Source: DATENM01 sp045807765 (lineage in GTDB: Bacteria; Acidobacteriota; Blastocatellia; UBA7656). From it: 46,687 bases of DNA. Under the pieces are notes generated by a model. It made no database searches. It was given only the letters and a program-made list of their open reading frames with translations, and had not been told where the DNA came from. Made by a program: the position numbers and the translations under genes. How positions within the stretch are numbered: position 1 is the first letter of the stretch; every line of letters begins with the position of its first letter. The stretch is from positions 1 to 46,687 of the forward strand of contig JBJMGU010000166.1 in NCBI GenBank assembly GCA_045807765.1. The letters are read 5' to 3'. This document shows positions 26,480 through 35,385 of the stretch, piece by piece.

Positions 26480-26480
26480 T

Positions 26481-26526
26481 AAGCCCTGAAAGGGCTTCGG
26501 TCAATAGCCGGTGGCAACGCCACCGG
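26481..26526. terminator. Two adjacent hairpins between convergent genes
   Basis: AAGCCCT-GAA-AGGGCTT (26481-26497) and CCGGTGGC-AAC-GCCACCGG (26508-26526) are compact perfect hairpins with 3-nt loops between the glycosyltransferase stop and the sugar dehydrogenase stop. They look like a REP-type pair or a two-way transcript end. No T-run follows. Confidence 0.55.
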
Positions 26527-26547
26527 TCTTGCAGATCACGCCGGGCG

Positions 26548-28062
26548 TTATGGCGCGACGACTTGCAGAGTTAGCCTATTCGAGCGCGTGCCGTCAGCGC
26601 GCACGACTTCAACGACGAGCGGGCCGGGCGTCGCCAGCATAAAGCCTTTGAGCCGCGCGACGAATACCGGCTGGCCTGCCTCTATCGTATAGTCGGCGCT
26701 AAGCTCGGTGCCGTTGACGACGACCGTGGCGTTGGCCGATCCCGCCACTGGCGCTGACGATGATTCAAAGACGACAATCTCGAACTTCTTGCCGTTGCCG
26801 CGCACACTGATGGGGTCTTGCACTGCACCGGTCGCCCGCTTGCGCACCAGCGCGCGACTGATGGCAAAGGGCGTCGGCGGCGGCGGGTTGAGGTCGAGGC
26901 GGTGCAAGGTGCCGCCTTCGCCGGTGACATAAATCTCGCCCGCCTCGTCTTCGCCGAACGAGGTGATGCCTAGCGAAGTGTCAGCCAGCAGCTTCTCAGC
27001 GCCATTCTGCAACATGAGAATCTCGCCCGTGCAGTAGTCGCCATAGATGTAAGCGCCGGTGGGCAAGCTGCCGCGCGTGCCGCGATAGACGTAGCCGCCA
27101 ATGATCGCGCAACGCCCGCTGGGGTGAGTGTACTCCAGGAGCGGCGGAATGGTTTGCACTGTCGCGCACAGCGGCGGATCAAGGTTTGTGCAAAGCGTGC
27201 CTTCAAAGATGCGCCAACCATAGTTGCCGCCGCGCAGGATCAGGTTGATCTCTTCGCGCGCTCCTTGCCCGACATCTGCGGCATAGAGTGCCGCCGTCTC
27301 GCGGTCGAATGAAAAGCGCCAGGGGTTGCGCAGCCCATAAGCATAGACCTCGCTGCGCGCCGGCGCCGGGTAGCCGACAAACGGATTATCCGCCGGCGAG
27401 CGATAAGGCTGATCGCCATCCGTGTGGTCTACATCAATGCGCAGAATCTTGCCATGCAAGTCGTTAAGATTCTGTGCGCGGTTGCTGGGGTCGCGGGCCG
27501 GGCCGCCATCGCCGACCGCAATGTACATATAGCCGTCGGGGCCGAACTCCAACATGCCCGCCTTATGGCTGATAGACGGTTGGGCAATCACCAGCAGAAT
27601 TTTCTCGGTAAGCTCGGCCACATTCCCGTTCGTCGCCGAAACCTGATATTCGGCAACCACGGTTGAGCCGTCAGACCGACGAATGTAGTCAATGAAGAAA
27701 CGGCGGTTGGTCGCAAACTGCGGGTGAAAGGCAAGACCGAGAAGCCCCTGCTCGTTGAATGATAGAACCTTTGCCGTGATGTCGAGAAAGACGGTCGGCG
27801 CACTGGCTCCGGGTTGCAGTACCTTGATGCGCCCGTCTTGTTCAACGATGAACAGGCGATTGCTGCCATCGTGGGCGCTGGTCACATACAACGGCCCTTC
27901 CAGGCCCGACAGCACCGGCACGAGCCTGAGGGTGGTGGAGGTCTGCGCCGTGACCCGGTTGCCGCTAAAACTACAGACCGCGACGAGCGCCAAAAGCAGG
28001 CAAGTCAACATCCCGTTTCGCAAATCCCATCGGCGCGACGATTTCTTCAACATCATATTCAT
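26548..28062 (-). CDS. PQQ-dependent soluble sugar (glucose/sorbosone) dehydrogenase-like protein
   Basis: I use ATG 28062 (504 aa), preceded by AGGTGG; a further ATG at 28083 lacks a ribosome site. A signal sequence (NGMLTCLLLALVAVCSFSG) directs export. The beta-propeller covers ~40-385 with family marks LEGPLYVTSAHDGSNRLFIVEQ, GLLGLAFHPQFATNRRFFIDY, YGLRNPWRFSFDRET, NYGWRIFEG and GAYIYGDYCTGEI. Such proteins oxidise aldoses or related compounds with PQQ in the periplasm, though many homologues have no tested activity. The C-terminal ~90 residues are a TIG-like beta module ending TRSNRLTLQVVAP, resembling the metalloprotease tail at 18979. PQQ synthesis genes are not here. Confidence 0.85.
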   Translation of the reverse strand: MNMMLKKSSRRWDLRNGMLTCLLLALVAVCSFSGNRVTAQTSTTLRLVPVLSGLEGPLYVTSAHDGSNRLFIVEQDGRIKVLQPGASAPTVFLDITAKVLSFNEQGLLGLAFHPQFATNRRFFIDYIRRSDGSTVVAEYQVSATNGNVAELTEKILLVIAQPSISHKAGMLEFGPDGYMYIAVGDGGPARDPSNRAQNLNDLHGKILRIDVDHTDGDQPYRSPADNPFVGYPAPARSEVYAYGLRNPWRFSFDRETAALYAADVGQGAREEINLILRGGNYGWRIFEGTLCTNLDPPLCATVQTIPPLLEYTHPSGRCAIIGGYVYRGTRGSLPTGAYIYGDYCTGEILMLQNGAEKLLADTSLGITSFGEDEAGEIYVTGEGGTLHRLDLNPPPPTPFAISRALVRKRATGAVQDPISVRGNGKKFEIVVFESSSAPVAGSANATVVVNGTELSADYTIEAGQPVFVARLKGFMLATPGPLVVEVVRADGTRSNRLTLQVVAP

Positions 28063-28299
28063 GAAGCCACCTGTCATTTTCATAGAGCCAAAATAGTGTC
28101 ACAACCAGCGGCGACCGCGCCATAGCAGAATAGCCCGCTGATGCCACGCTCGCCCGTACGCATAGAGTGAAGCCCTGAACCGCCGAGCTTGTCCTTTGTG
28201 CAATTACCGTTTATCTTTGCTTGCCACAGTCATGCAGCACCGTCCAGCCGTTCGGCGATGCAGCATCACACGCGGCCCGAATGCATGAACAGGTTACGG

Positions 28300-30063
28300 A
28301 TGAGCGACACGCCCCCGCACACGCCAATTCGCCGCAAATATCTTAGATACCACCTCGACCTGGCGCTGCTGGCGCTGATCCTTTCAGGCTTTGTTCTGGT
28401 CACGGCGCAACGACTGGGCAGCGTGCCGCTGCCCGAAACCGACGAAGCCTACACGCTCCAGGTGCCTTACGAGATGCTCGTTCACGGCAAGCTGGCGCTG
28501 CCGATGCTGCGCTACCTGGGCGGCGACATCGAGAACCACTGGCATTCGTACACGCCTGTCTACTTCGTCATCCTGGGCGGCTTCTTGAAGCTCACCGGCT
28601 GGGGCTTGCTGCAAGGTCGCATCTTCAACCTGATTACGGCGGTCCTGCTGCTGTTGATGGTTTATGCGCTGGGCCGGCGGCTGTTCGATTGGCGGGTCGG
28701 GCTGATGGCCACGGTGCTGCTGCTCTCTGACATCACCTTCATCGAGCGCAGCCGCATGCTTCGCAACGACTATCTGGCGGCCTTCTTTGCGATGCTCGGT
28801 TTCTATCTATATGAAGTCGGCAGGCGACGACAGCAAGCGCGTTACTACCTCGCCTCGGGGCTGGCCGTCGGCTGCGGGGTGATGTGCCACACCAACATTC
28901 TCTATATGCTTAGCGCTATCGGCCTGTTGATCTTGCTCGACCAGGGATGGCGAGCGTTTCGCAAGCGCCCGCTTTATGCATTCGCGGGCGGCGCGCTCGC
29001 CGTCATGGCATACGAGATCGTTTACGACCTGATCGATTACAAAAACTATCTGCTGCAAAACCGCCAGGACAAGCTCCACTTCATGCTCTTCGAGCCGGGC
29101 GGGCTCTGGCAAAACTTCGTCGGCGAAGCGGCGCGCTATCGCGCCTGGTATACCGCCCGGTCGCAGTACGCCGGCACACACTATGGGCTGATCTTTCAGA
29201 GCTTGCCGCACACTCTGTCGCACGCCTTTCAACTGCTCACGGCGGCGGCCATCATCTACCTGCTCTGGGTGTGCGCTCGTCGCATCAGGCAGAAGCAGGC
29301 AATGAGCGATTACCGCGTTCACCTGCTGATCGTCACTCTGGTAACGGTGCTATTTCATGCGATTGTCACGGGCCACAAAGAGATTTATTACATGGCGCAT
29401 CTCGCGCCCTGGTTCGCGCTTGCGGCTGCCGTTCTGCTCGCCGATGGCTATGATCGGATTGGTGGCTTACGACTGAAGCGCCGGCCTGATGCGCGATGGA
29501 TATACAAAGCCGCAACCGTCGCCACGCTGGTCGCGGGGCTCGCATTCGGCGTCATGCTGGTCAGACTCTATAAGAAGTATGGCGAAGGGCTGCGCAACCC
29601 GAATCTGGTTACCTTCGCCGAGTACGAAACCACTTTAAGAGAGTTGATCCCTGATGAGGTGTGCCCGGTCGTCAGAAAAATCTCGCCCGCCGTCTGGCTG
29701 GCCTTCCCTGAGAAGGATGCTTGCTTCGCCGACATCGAGAACCGCGTGAGAAAAGCGGTTGATATAGATGGCAAAGACTACGCGCTGCTGACGCCCGACG
29801 TCTGGCCCCAGTACCACTTGCTGGGCGAGTTGAAGGACACCGCGTACGGCCCGTCAATCTACATCTACTACACCGGCAGCGATCCGCGTTTCAACTCCCT
29901 GCCCTCCAGGCGTTATCGCTTCTTCAACTGGCAGCGCGGCCATGTCGAAGAGCCGCTGGTTAACCCTACGGCTGAGCGAAAAGCGTCTCCGGCTGCGCCC
30001 GTGCTTACCAGCGGTCATCGGGCTGAACGACTCTCGCCTCGCGGCTCAAGGCGCGCAGGCTGA
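28300..30063 (+). CDS. GT-C membrane glycosyltransferase (GT39-like)
   Basis: The frame extends to a TTG at 28189, but I take ATG 28300 (587 aa), which has a CAGGT six bases upstream and leads directly into a basic cytoplasmic segment and the first membrane helix. The first periplasmic loop has PLPETDEAYTLQVPYEML, with the acidic pair expected for the GT-C metal/sugar site. About ten hydrophobic segments fill residues ~15-430, and a soluble domain takes up the remainder (GLRNPNLVTFAEYETTLREL...). It should transfer a sugar from a polyprenyl carrier outside the membrane. Its 3' end overlaps the convergent ABC permease gene by 59 bp. Confidence 0.8.
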   Translation: MSDTPPHTPIRRKYLRYHLDLALLALILSGFVLVTAQRLGSVPLPETDEAYTLQVPYEMLVHGKLALPMLRYLGGDIENHWHSYTPVYFVILGGFLKLTGWGLLQGRIFNLITAVLLLLMVYALGRRLFDWRVGLMATVLLLSDITFIERSRMLRNDYLAAFFAMLGFYLYEVGRRRQQARYYLASGLAVGCGVMCHTNILYMLSAIGLLILLDQGWRAFRKRPLYAFAGGALAVMAYEIVYDLIDYKNYLLQNRQDKLHFMLFEPGGLWQNFVGEAARYRAWYTARSQYAGTHYGLIFQSLPHTLSHAFQLLTAAAIIYLLWVCARRIRQKQAMSDYRVHLLIVTLVTVLFHAIVTGHKEIYYMAHLAPWFALAAAVLLADGYDRIGGLRLKRRPDARWIYKAATVATLVAGLAFGVMLVRLYKKYGEGLRNPNLVTFAEYETTLRELIPDEVCPVVRKISPAVWLAFPEKDACFADIENRVRKAVDIDGKDYALLTPDVWPQYHLLGELKDTAYGPSIYIYYTGSDPRFNSLPSRRYRFFNWQRGHVEEPLVNPTAERKASPAAPVLTSGHRAERLSPRGSRRAG

Positions 30064-31714
30064 AGTAAAAGAACGCCGAGATCAAGAGGCTGATGGCGAT
30101 AAACAGCCAGTAAGGAAAGCTCCCTCTCATCACCGGCAGGCGGCCACGGATAGCGATTGCCTGCAAGCCGCCGAACACCGACAGCACCACGAAGCAGAAG
30201 AGAAACAGCATCAGGTTGCGCGAGGTCTGCTGGCCCTTTTGATACTTGCGCGCCAGCGGCAAGGTTTCGCGAAATAGAAAGCCGAGCATCAACGCCGCCG
30301 GCGTGATGATCACCCAGGGCGCAAGCAAGAGCGCGGCATGCAGCGGGCTGCGCCACAGGATGGCGTAGAGCATAAACAACACCGCAAATCCCGGCAGCGC
30401 CACCCACACAAAGACCGCCTTGCGAAATCCGCCATGCAGATCGCCCAGGCGGGCCACCGGCGCGACGCGGAAGATGTAAGCCGCGGCGTGATGCTCGGAA
30501 AAGCGCAAGACTTCGACTGCCGTAAGCGCGACGTAGCAGATCATCAGCGCGCCCATCAGCGAGTACGCCTGAATGCCGCGCGCCACGAATGGGTCGGGCA
30601 AGCCTTCGCTGAAGACCGCCAGCAGCGGCACGAAGATGAAGTAGGCTAGCGATGGGTAGAGCCGCACTTTCACTTCGCGGTTGCGCCGCAGATAGACTGA
30701 GACCAGATCAAAGGCCGCGCGCTCGGCAGGCCGCGCCAGCCACATAGATTTAAGCCGATTGGCCCATCCGCGCTCCTGTGCGACGACCGGCGAGCGCGTC
30801 GCGACGAGCTTTGACGCGCCGTCACCGTAGCTCAACCCGACAACGAATGACGAATAGTCGCTGCCGACTTTGCGAATGGCCAGATGGCCGAGCACCGCCA
30901 GCACCGTGAGGCCGACGCCGGCCAGCGCCACGGCAAACGCCTGCGCCTTGCCCATCAGCGCGAGGGTGACGCCGGCAAACCACGCCGGCGGGAACAGCAG
31001 GTAATACCAGCGATAGCTGCGCGCCATCTGCAAGAAGTTGATTTCCATGACGCGCGGCAGAATCTGAAAGCCGAACATGAAGAGCAACACGAGGACGATC
31101 TGACTATAAGCGATAATGCTGTCGAAGCGCTCGCGGCCCACCAGCCGCATCAGCAGGCCGTAGCTCGTAACGATCAGCGCCGTCGCCAGCAGCGCGTCGA
31201 GCAGCGAGGCGAGCGCATGCGCCGGCAAAAATAAGACATTCGCGCCGGCGGTCCAGATGCCGAAGATGGCCGGGAAGAGATTGGCGGCGGCGGCCAGCAA
31301 CGCGGTGAAGAGAAAAAGGTTCAGCACCTTTGCGGCGAAATAGGTGCGCGAGCTGATGGGCAGGTGGCCGAGGATGTCGGCTTCGCTCTCATTGAAAATG
31401 ACGTTGCCGGATTCGGCGAGGATGGCGAGCGCGACGATCAGCAGCGTAAAGGTGTGCATCACGATTGAGAAATGCAGCGCGTCAATGTCTGTGAAAAGAG
31501 CCATGCCGCCCATCGCCAGGCCGGTTAAGACATACATCCCGAAAAGCATCAGCAGCGCCGCATTGCCGCGCACATATTCGCGGGCGGTGAACTGCATAAA
31601 CGCCCTGCCGCCGCGCAGGTCTTGCTTGAGATAAACGCCGAGGAGCGTCGCCAGTTGCCGCGCGTCAACATCGAAACGAGCCAGCGCAGGAGTGATGAAA
31701 GAGAGAATGGGCAT
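30005..31714 (-). CDS. ABC-2-type exporter permease
   Basis: This 569-aa integral membrane protein starts 11 bp after its ATPase partner. It has about twelve hydrophobic segments in two halves, separated by a soluble stretch (~300-345) that follows KVGSDYSSFVVGLSYGDGASK. It should form the membrane channel of an exporter; what it moves cannot be inferred. The 3' end overlaps the convergent glycosyltransferase gene by 59 bp. Its last residues (SREARVVQPDDRW) are encoded by the overlap. Confidence 0.88.
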   Translation of the reverse strand: MPILSFITPALARFDVDARQLATLLGVYLKQDLRGGRAFMQFTAREYVRGNAALLMLFGMYVLTGLAMGGMALFTDIDALHFSIVMHTFTLLIVALAILAESGNVIFNESEADILGHLPISSRTYFAAKVLNLFLFTALLAAAANLFPAIFGIWTAGANVLFLPAHALASLLDALLATALIVTSYGLLMRLVGRERFDSIIAYSQIVLVLLFMFGFQILPRVMEINFLQMARSYRWYYLLFPPAWFAGVTLALMGKAQAFAVALAGVGLTVLAVLGHLAIRKVGSDYSSFVVGLSYGDGASKLVATRSPVVAQERGWANRLKSMWLARPAERAAFDLVSVYLRRNREVKVRLYPSLAYFIFVPLLAVFSEGLPDPFVARGIQAYSLMGALMICYVALTAVEVLRFSEHHAAAYIFRVAPVARLGDLHGGFRKAVFVWVALPGFAVLFMLYAILWRSPLHAALLLAPWVIITPAALMLGFLFRETLPLARKYQKGQQTSRNLMLFLFCFVVLSVFGGLQAIAIRGRLPVMRGSFPYWLFIAISLLISAFFYFSLRALSREARVVQPDDRW

Positions 31715-31725
31715 GCTGGCAACAG

Positions 31726-32496
31726 CTAAAAGCTGAAGGTCTTCGAGAACTCTTCGGCTCGTTCTTCGAGGCCGGCCTGCGCCGTCAGCTTGTTGAAGAT
31801 GCGTTCGAGCGAGCCTTCGCCGCTCGCCGTCCGCAGCTCGGCGAGCGTGCCGTCCGCGACCACATGACCGTGATCGATGATGACGATGCGGTCGCAGGTG
31901 CGCTCGACGACGTCGAGGATGTGCGAGCAGTAAAGAATCGTCTTGCCCTCGGCGGCCAGGTTCTTAATCAAGGTTTTAAACATCAGTTGCGTGCTGGCGT
32001 CCAAGCCGTTCAGAGGCTCGTCAAAAAAGATGACGCGGGGATTGTGAATCAGCGCCGCCGAGATGACCACTTTCTGCCGCATGCCTTTCGAGTAGGTCGC
32101 CAACGGCTTGCGATCAACCGTGTCGCGGGCAAGCTCGAAAAAATCTGCGAACTTGATGATGCGGTCGCGAATAACCGCGTCAGCCAATCCATACAAGCGC
32201 CCGACCATTTCCAGGTACTCGCGGCCCGTCAGCGTTTCGTAGACCGCGCCCGATTCGGGAACATAGCCGATCAGCCGTTTGACTTCGAGGCTCTGCCGCT
32301 GCACGTCGAGCCCATAAATCTCGGCGCGCCCCGCGGTCGGCGCGATCATGCCTGTCAGCATCTTGACGGTCGTCGATTTGCCCGCGCCGTTCGGGCCAAG
32401 GTAGCCGACAAGTTGGCCCGACGGAATCACCAGATCGATGTGATCTACCGCGCTGAGGGTGCCATAAACTTTCGTCAGGCGTTCAAGAACGATCAT
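31726..32496 (-). CDS. ABC-2-type exporter ATP-binding protein
   Basis: This 256-aa ATPase drives the permease encoded just downstream. It shows Walker A GPNGAGKST (34-42), an ABC signature written YSKGMRQKV (about 136-144), Walker B VIFFDEPLNGLD and a switch histidine in CSHILD. The form of the signature is typical of CcmA/NatA-type exporters. Start and upstream stop are two bases apart (rhomboid TGA, then ATG), so translation of the three genes is probably coupled. Confidence 0.95.
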   Translation of the reverse strand: MIVLERLTKVYGTLSAVDHIDLVIPSGQLVGYLGPNGAGKSTTVKMLTGMIAPTAGRAEIYGLDVQRQSLEVKRLIGYVPESGAVYETLTGREYLEMVGRLYGLADAVIRDRIIKFADFFELARDTVDRKPLATYSKGMRQKVVISAALIHNPRVIFFDEPLNGLDASTQLMFKTLIKNLAAEGKTILYCSHILDVVERTCDRIVIIDHGHVVADGTLAELRTASGEGSLERIFNKLTAQAGLEERAEEFSKTFSF

Positions 32497-32498
32497 AT

Positions 32499-33296
32499 TC
32501 AGTAGGGCTCATAAAAAGGCGGCTGGGTGCGCCGCGTCTGCCGGTTGCGAAAGATGAAAGAGAGCAACAATCCAGTGACGAAGCCGCCGATGTGCGCCAT
32601 GTAAGCGACGCCGCCGCTGTGCGTCGACGGCGAAAAGCTGGCCGTGTACTGACTGAAGATCTGAATGACGATCCAGAAGCCTAGCACGACGAGCGCCGGC
32701 AGCTCGATGGTGGTAATGAAGAAGCCGAGAAAGACAATGTTGCGCACGCGGTTGCGCGGGAACATCACCAGATAAGCGCCCAGCACACCGGCAATCGCCC
32801 CCGATGCGCCGAGCGACGGCACCGGCGACCGCGGGTCTACGGCGATCTGCGCGAACGAAGCCGCCAGCCCGCAGATGAGATAAAAGATGGCGAATTTGCC
32901 GTGCCCGAAATTGTCTTCGATGTTGTCGCCGAAGATCCACAGGTAAAGCATATTGCCGAGGATGTGCATCCAGCCGCCGTGCATGAACATCGCCGTCAGC
33001 AGCGTCAAGTAGATCGGCGAGGGGCCGGGCGCTTGCGGAATCTGCACGGCCCGCGGTTCCGCGCGCCCGCGCTCATCGGCGGAGGCGCTACGCAAGATGA
33101 CGGGCTCTTGCAGGTCTGTGCCGCTAGTGATCTCACGCGGCACGACCGAATAGCCGGAGGTGAAATACTCGCCCTGCGGCGTCATCATCGCCTGTTGCAG
33201 CAGCAGAAAGACGAGAACGTTGACGGCGATAATGGCATAGACGACAAACGGTGTCGTCAGCCGGCCCTGATTATCATCCCCAATGGGAAATAGCAT
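32499..33296 (-). CDS. Rhomboid-family intramembrane serine protease
   Basis: This 265-aa membrane protease has six hydrophobic segments. The catalytic dyad is Ser165 in GASGAIAG and His235 in YMAHIGGF; the L1-loop WMHILGNMLYLWIFG carries the family's His-x-x-x-Asn. A soluble insert (~55-95, rich in Glu and Arg) precedes the second segment. It cleaves transmembrane segments of unknown substrates. AAGGGG lies seven bases before the ATG. The gene leads directly into an ABC exporter operon, so the protease might process a component or cargo of it, but that is inference. Element D lies upstream. Confidence 0.93.
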   Translation of the reverse strand: MLFPIGDDNQGRLTTPFVVYAIIAVNVLVFLLLQQAMMTPQGEYFTSGYSVVPREITSGTDLQEPVILRSASADERGRAEPRAVQIPQAPGPSPIYLTLLTAMFMHGGWMHILGNMLYLWIFGDNIEDNFGHGKFAIFYLICGLAASFAQIAVDPRSPVPSLGASGAIAGVLGAYLVMFPRNRVRNIVFLGFFITTIELPALVVLGFWIVIQIFSQYTASFSPSTHSGGVAYMAHIGGFVTGLLLSFIFRNRQTRRTQPPFYEPY

Positions 33297-33309
33297 GGTG
33301 ACCCCTTTG

Positions 33310-33419
33310 TAGGGGCTAGGGATTAGGGGCTAGGGGCTAGGGAATACGACGGATGAACGATTCACATCACCTCGTTTTAACTAGTCCCTAGTCCCTAGTC
33401 CCTAGCCCCTAATCCCTGG
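33310..33419. repeat. Palindromic intergenic element D, heptamer-repeat arms
   Basis: The left arm (33310-33344) is five copies of TAGGGGC / TAGGGAT-type heptamers; the right arm (33381-33419) is about five and a half copies of CTAGTCC / CTAGCCC. The two are imperfect reverse complements with a loop of about 36 nt. The element lies between the nadK stop (33422) and the rhomboid start (33296), leaving just room for the rhomboid ribosome binding site. Confidence 0.88.
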
Positions 33420-33421
33420 CC

Positions 33422-34297
33422 TCACCGTCCACTCCATCGCAGTTTCGAGCGCAGAATCTCGAAGTAGTCGCGGTCTTTCGCGGCAATCGTGTTAAAGGTG
33501 CGGGCGCTCTTGCGCAGCTCAATGCGGTCGTCGGCCATCAATGGCATGCCGGTCTGCCCATCCGACGTCAGCATGACTTCCTGCTCGCGCGTATGGACGC
33601 GCAGGCGAATCTCTGCGTAATGCGGCAGCACCAGCGGGCGGTTGGTCAGTGTGTGCGGGCAGATCGGCGCGATGGCGATGGCTTCGACGCCCGGCACGAT
33701 GACTGGCCCGCCCGCCGACAGGTTGTAAGCCGTCGAGCCCGTCGGCGTTGATAAGATCAAGCCGTCGGCGCGAAAGGTGGTGACGTACTGGCCGCCGACT
33801 GTGAAATCGATATCGATGATGCGAGCGAGCGCCGACTTATTGACGACCACATCGTTGAGCGCCGTGCCGGCGCCGACCTGATCGCCGTCGCGCAGGACGC
33901 GCCATTCAAGCATCAGCCGCCGGTCTATCTCATAATCGCCGCGCACGACGTATTCAAGCGCCGGCACCACATCGTCTACGGTGAACTCGGTCAGGTAGCC
34001 GAGCGTGCCGAGATTGACGCCCAGCACAGGCGTGCCGCGCCCGCTTACCAGCCGCGCGGTGGCAATCATGGTGCCGTCACCGCCGAGCGCCACCAGCACG
34101 TCGCAATGGTCAGCGATCTCGCGGGCTGAGGCCGAAAAGGTGCCGGGTGGCAGATCGGCTTCTTTAACGCGGTCGTTGACGAAGAGGTTGATTTCGTGTT
34201 CGGCGGCCCACTCGGCAATGCGCGCGGCAATTTCGGCAGCGCGCGGCTCGTTGGGCTTGGTGACGATTCCGATGCGCGCCGGCGGTTCGTGAGGCAT
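33422..34297 (-). CDS. nadK: NAD kinase
   Basis: This 291-aa enzyme makes NADP+ from NAD+ with ATP. ATG 34297 gives the normal length; the frame also runs to a TTG at 34360 that would add 21 residues of unusual sequence. Family marks are IGIVTKPNEPRA at the start, the catalytic GGDGT (Asp74), NDVVVNKS, and TPTGSTAYNLSAGGP. No clear ribosome binding site precedes the ATG. It lies in a minus-strand group after the coiled-coil protein; the group continues past element D into the rhomboid and exporter genes. Confidence 0.96.
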   Translation of the reverse strand: MPHEPPARIGIVTKPNEPRAAEIAARIAEWAAEHEINLFVNDRVKEADLPPGTFSASAREIADHCDVLVALGGDGTMIATARLVSGRGTPVLGVNLGTLGYLTEFTVDDVVPALEYVVRGDYEIDRRLMLEWRVLRDGDQVGAGTALNDVVVNKSALARIIDIDFTVGGQYVTTFRADGLILSTPTGSTAYNLSAGGPVIVPGVEAIAIAPICPHTLTNRPLVLPHYAEIRLRVHTREQEVMLTSDGQTGMPLMADDRIELRKSARTFNTIAAKDRDYFEILRSKLRWSGR

Positions 34298-34406
34298 AAG
34301 CAGTAGTCCGTGGTCGGTCGCTTGGATTCCCTGGATGATCCGTCCGTGGAACGGTTGCAATTCTGACAGAGGTGGTCACGAGTTACAACCGACCGCTGAA
34401 GACAGG

Positions 34407-35282
34407 CTACTGTGTGTTGGCCACAGGCACCCAGAGCAGCAGGCGGCGCGCGACCTGTATATTCTGCGGCTGTAGACCGATCTCAAAGATATCGTACTCG
34501 TTGGCCAGCGCCAGGTATTCCTCGTAAAGCGCCCGCAAGGCTTCGCTCGCCTCTTGCTCGATGCGGTCGAGGTCTTCGCGCAGCTCGGCGTCTTCCCACT
34601 TGACCACTTCTGAAAGCGGCCTCGGCTCAGTAGTGCCAAAGACCGCGCCGGCCAGCGTCGAGAACATATCGGCGAGGCGATGCTCGCTCTCAAACAGGTG
34701 CATCTTGTGGGCGATGAAGCTCTCCAGACTGATCTCTTCCATGCGCGAGCCTTTCAAGCCCTGCGCCTCGCGCACCTGTTCGAGTTGCAATTCAAAGCGG
34801 TTGCGCAGGCGCTTCAATTCCGGCTCGACGCGCGACAGCGCCGCCTCGGCAATGCGCGGCAGAAAATCTTCGCGGGTCTCGCCGGGCACTGAAAACAATC
34901 CAAAGGCCGGGGTGAAAAAGACGCGCAGCCGTTCATTGCGCACCAGTTGGGCAATCAACTCGGCTTCATACTGCTCGAAGTCTTCACGAGTCGTCTGATA
35001 TTTCCCATTATGGTGGGGGATGCTGGGATCGGGGCGGGTGGCCAGTTGCGCCAGCGTCGGCGAATCAACTGTCGGGCGATCCCAATCAATCGCCAGGTCG
35101 GATTCGGGCAGCCATGCGCTGTAGGTGCGCTCTTCGGAATGGTTCAAGCCGGCGCGCAGGCTGCGGAAATTGATTGAGCACTCGACGAGCATGGCCGGAC
35201 GATAGGTCATGAGGCTGCGGTCATGAGCGTCGTCCGGGTGCTGCCAGAATTCCTGGATGCCTTCGATAGATAAGCGTTCCAT
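34407..35282 (-). CDS. Coiled-coil protein of unknown function
   Basis: This 291-aa protein is probably soluble. The N-terminal ~100 residues hold ordered segments such as RPAMLVECSINFRSLRAGL and LPESDLAIDWDRP. From ~105 it is mostly charged helix (REDFEQYEAELIAQLVRNERL, LKRLRNRFELQLEQVREAQG) and ends in DLDRIEQEASEALRALYEEYL. I recognise no family. The ATG at 35282 follows element E by only three bases and has no ribosome binding site. It lies between the zinc ribbon gene and nadK on the same strand, so it is probably co-transcribed with them. Confidence 0.72.
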   Translation of the reverse strand: MERLSIEGIQEFWQHPDDAHDRSLMTYRPAMLVECSINFRSLRAGLNHSEERTYSAWLPESDLAIDWDRPTVDSPTLAQLATRPDPSIPHHNGKYQTTREDFEQYEAELIAQLVRNERLRVFFTPAFGLFSVPGETREDFLPRIAEAALSRVEPELKRLRNRFELQLEQVREAQGLKGSRMEEISLESFIAHKMHLFESEHRLADMFSTLAGAVFGTTEPRPLSEVVKWEDAELREDLDRIEQEASEALRALYEEYLALANEYDIFEIGLQPQNIQVARRLLLWVPVANTQ

Positions 35283-35285
35283 AAA

Positions 35286-35384
35286 TCAGTTATCAGTTAT
35301 CAGTTATCAGTTGTCAGTTCCCAGTGAACCCTGCTGCATTAGTCTGCCATACTGACAACTGACAACTGACAACCGACATCTGAC
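35286..35384. repeat. Palindromic intergenic element E, heptamer-repeat arms
   Basis: The left arm (35286-35320) is five copies of TCAGTTA / TCAGTTG; the right arm (35351-35384) is five inverted copies (ACTGACA, ACCGACA, TCTGAC). The element exactly fills the gap between the zinc ribbon stop codon at 35386 and the next gene's ATG at 35282. Its unit is the same type as in element C. Confidence 0.9.
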
Positions 35385-35385
35385 T

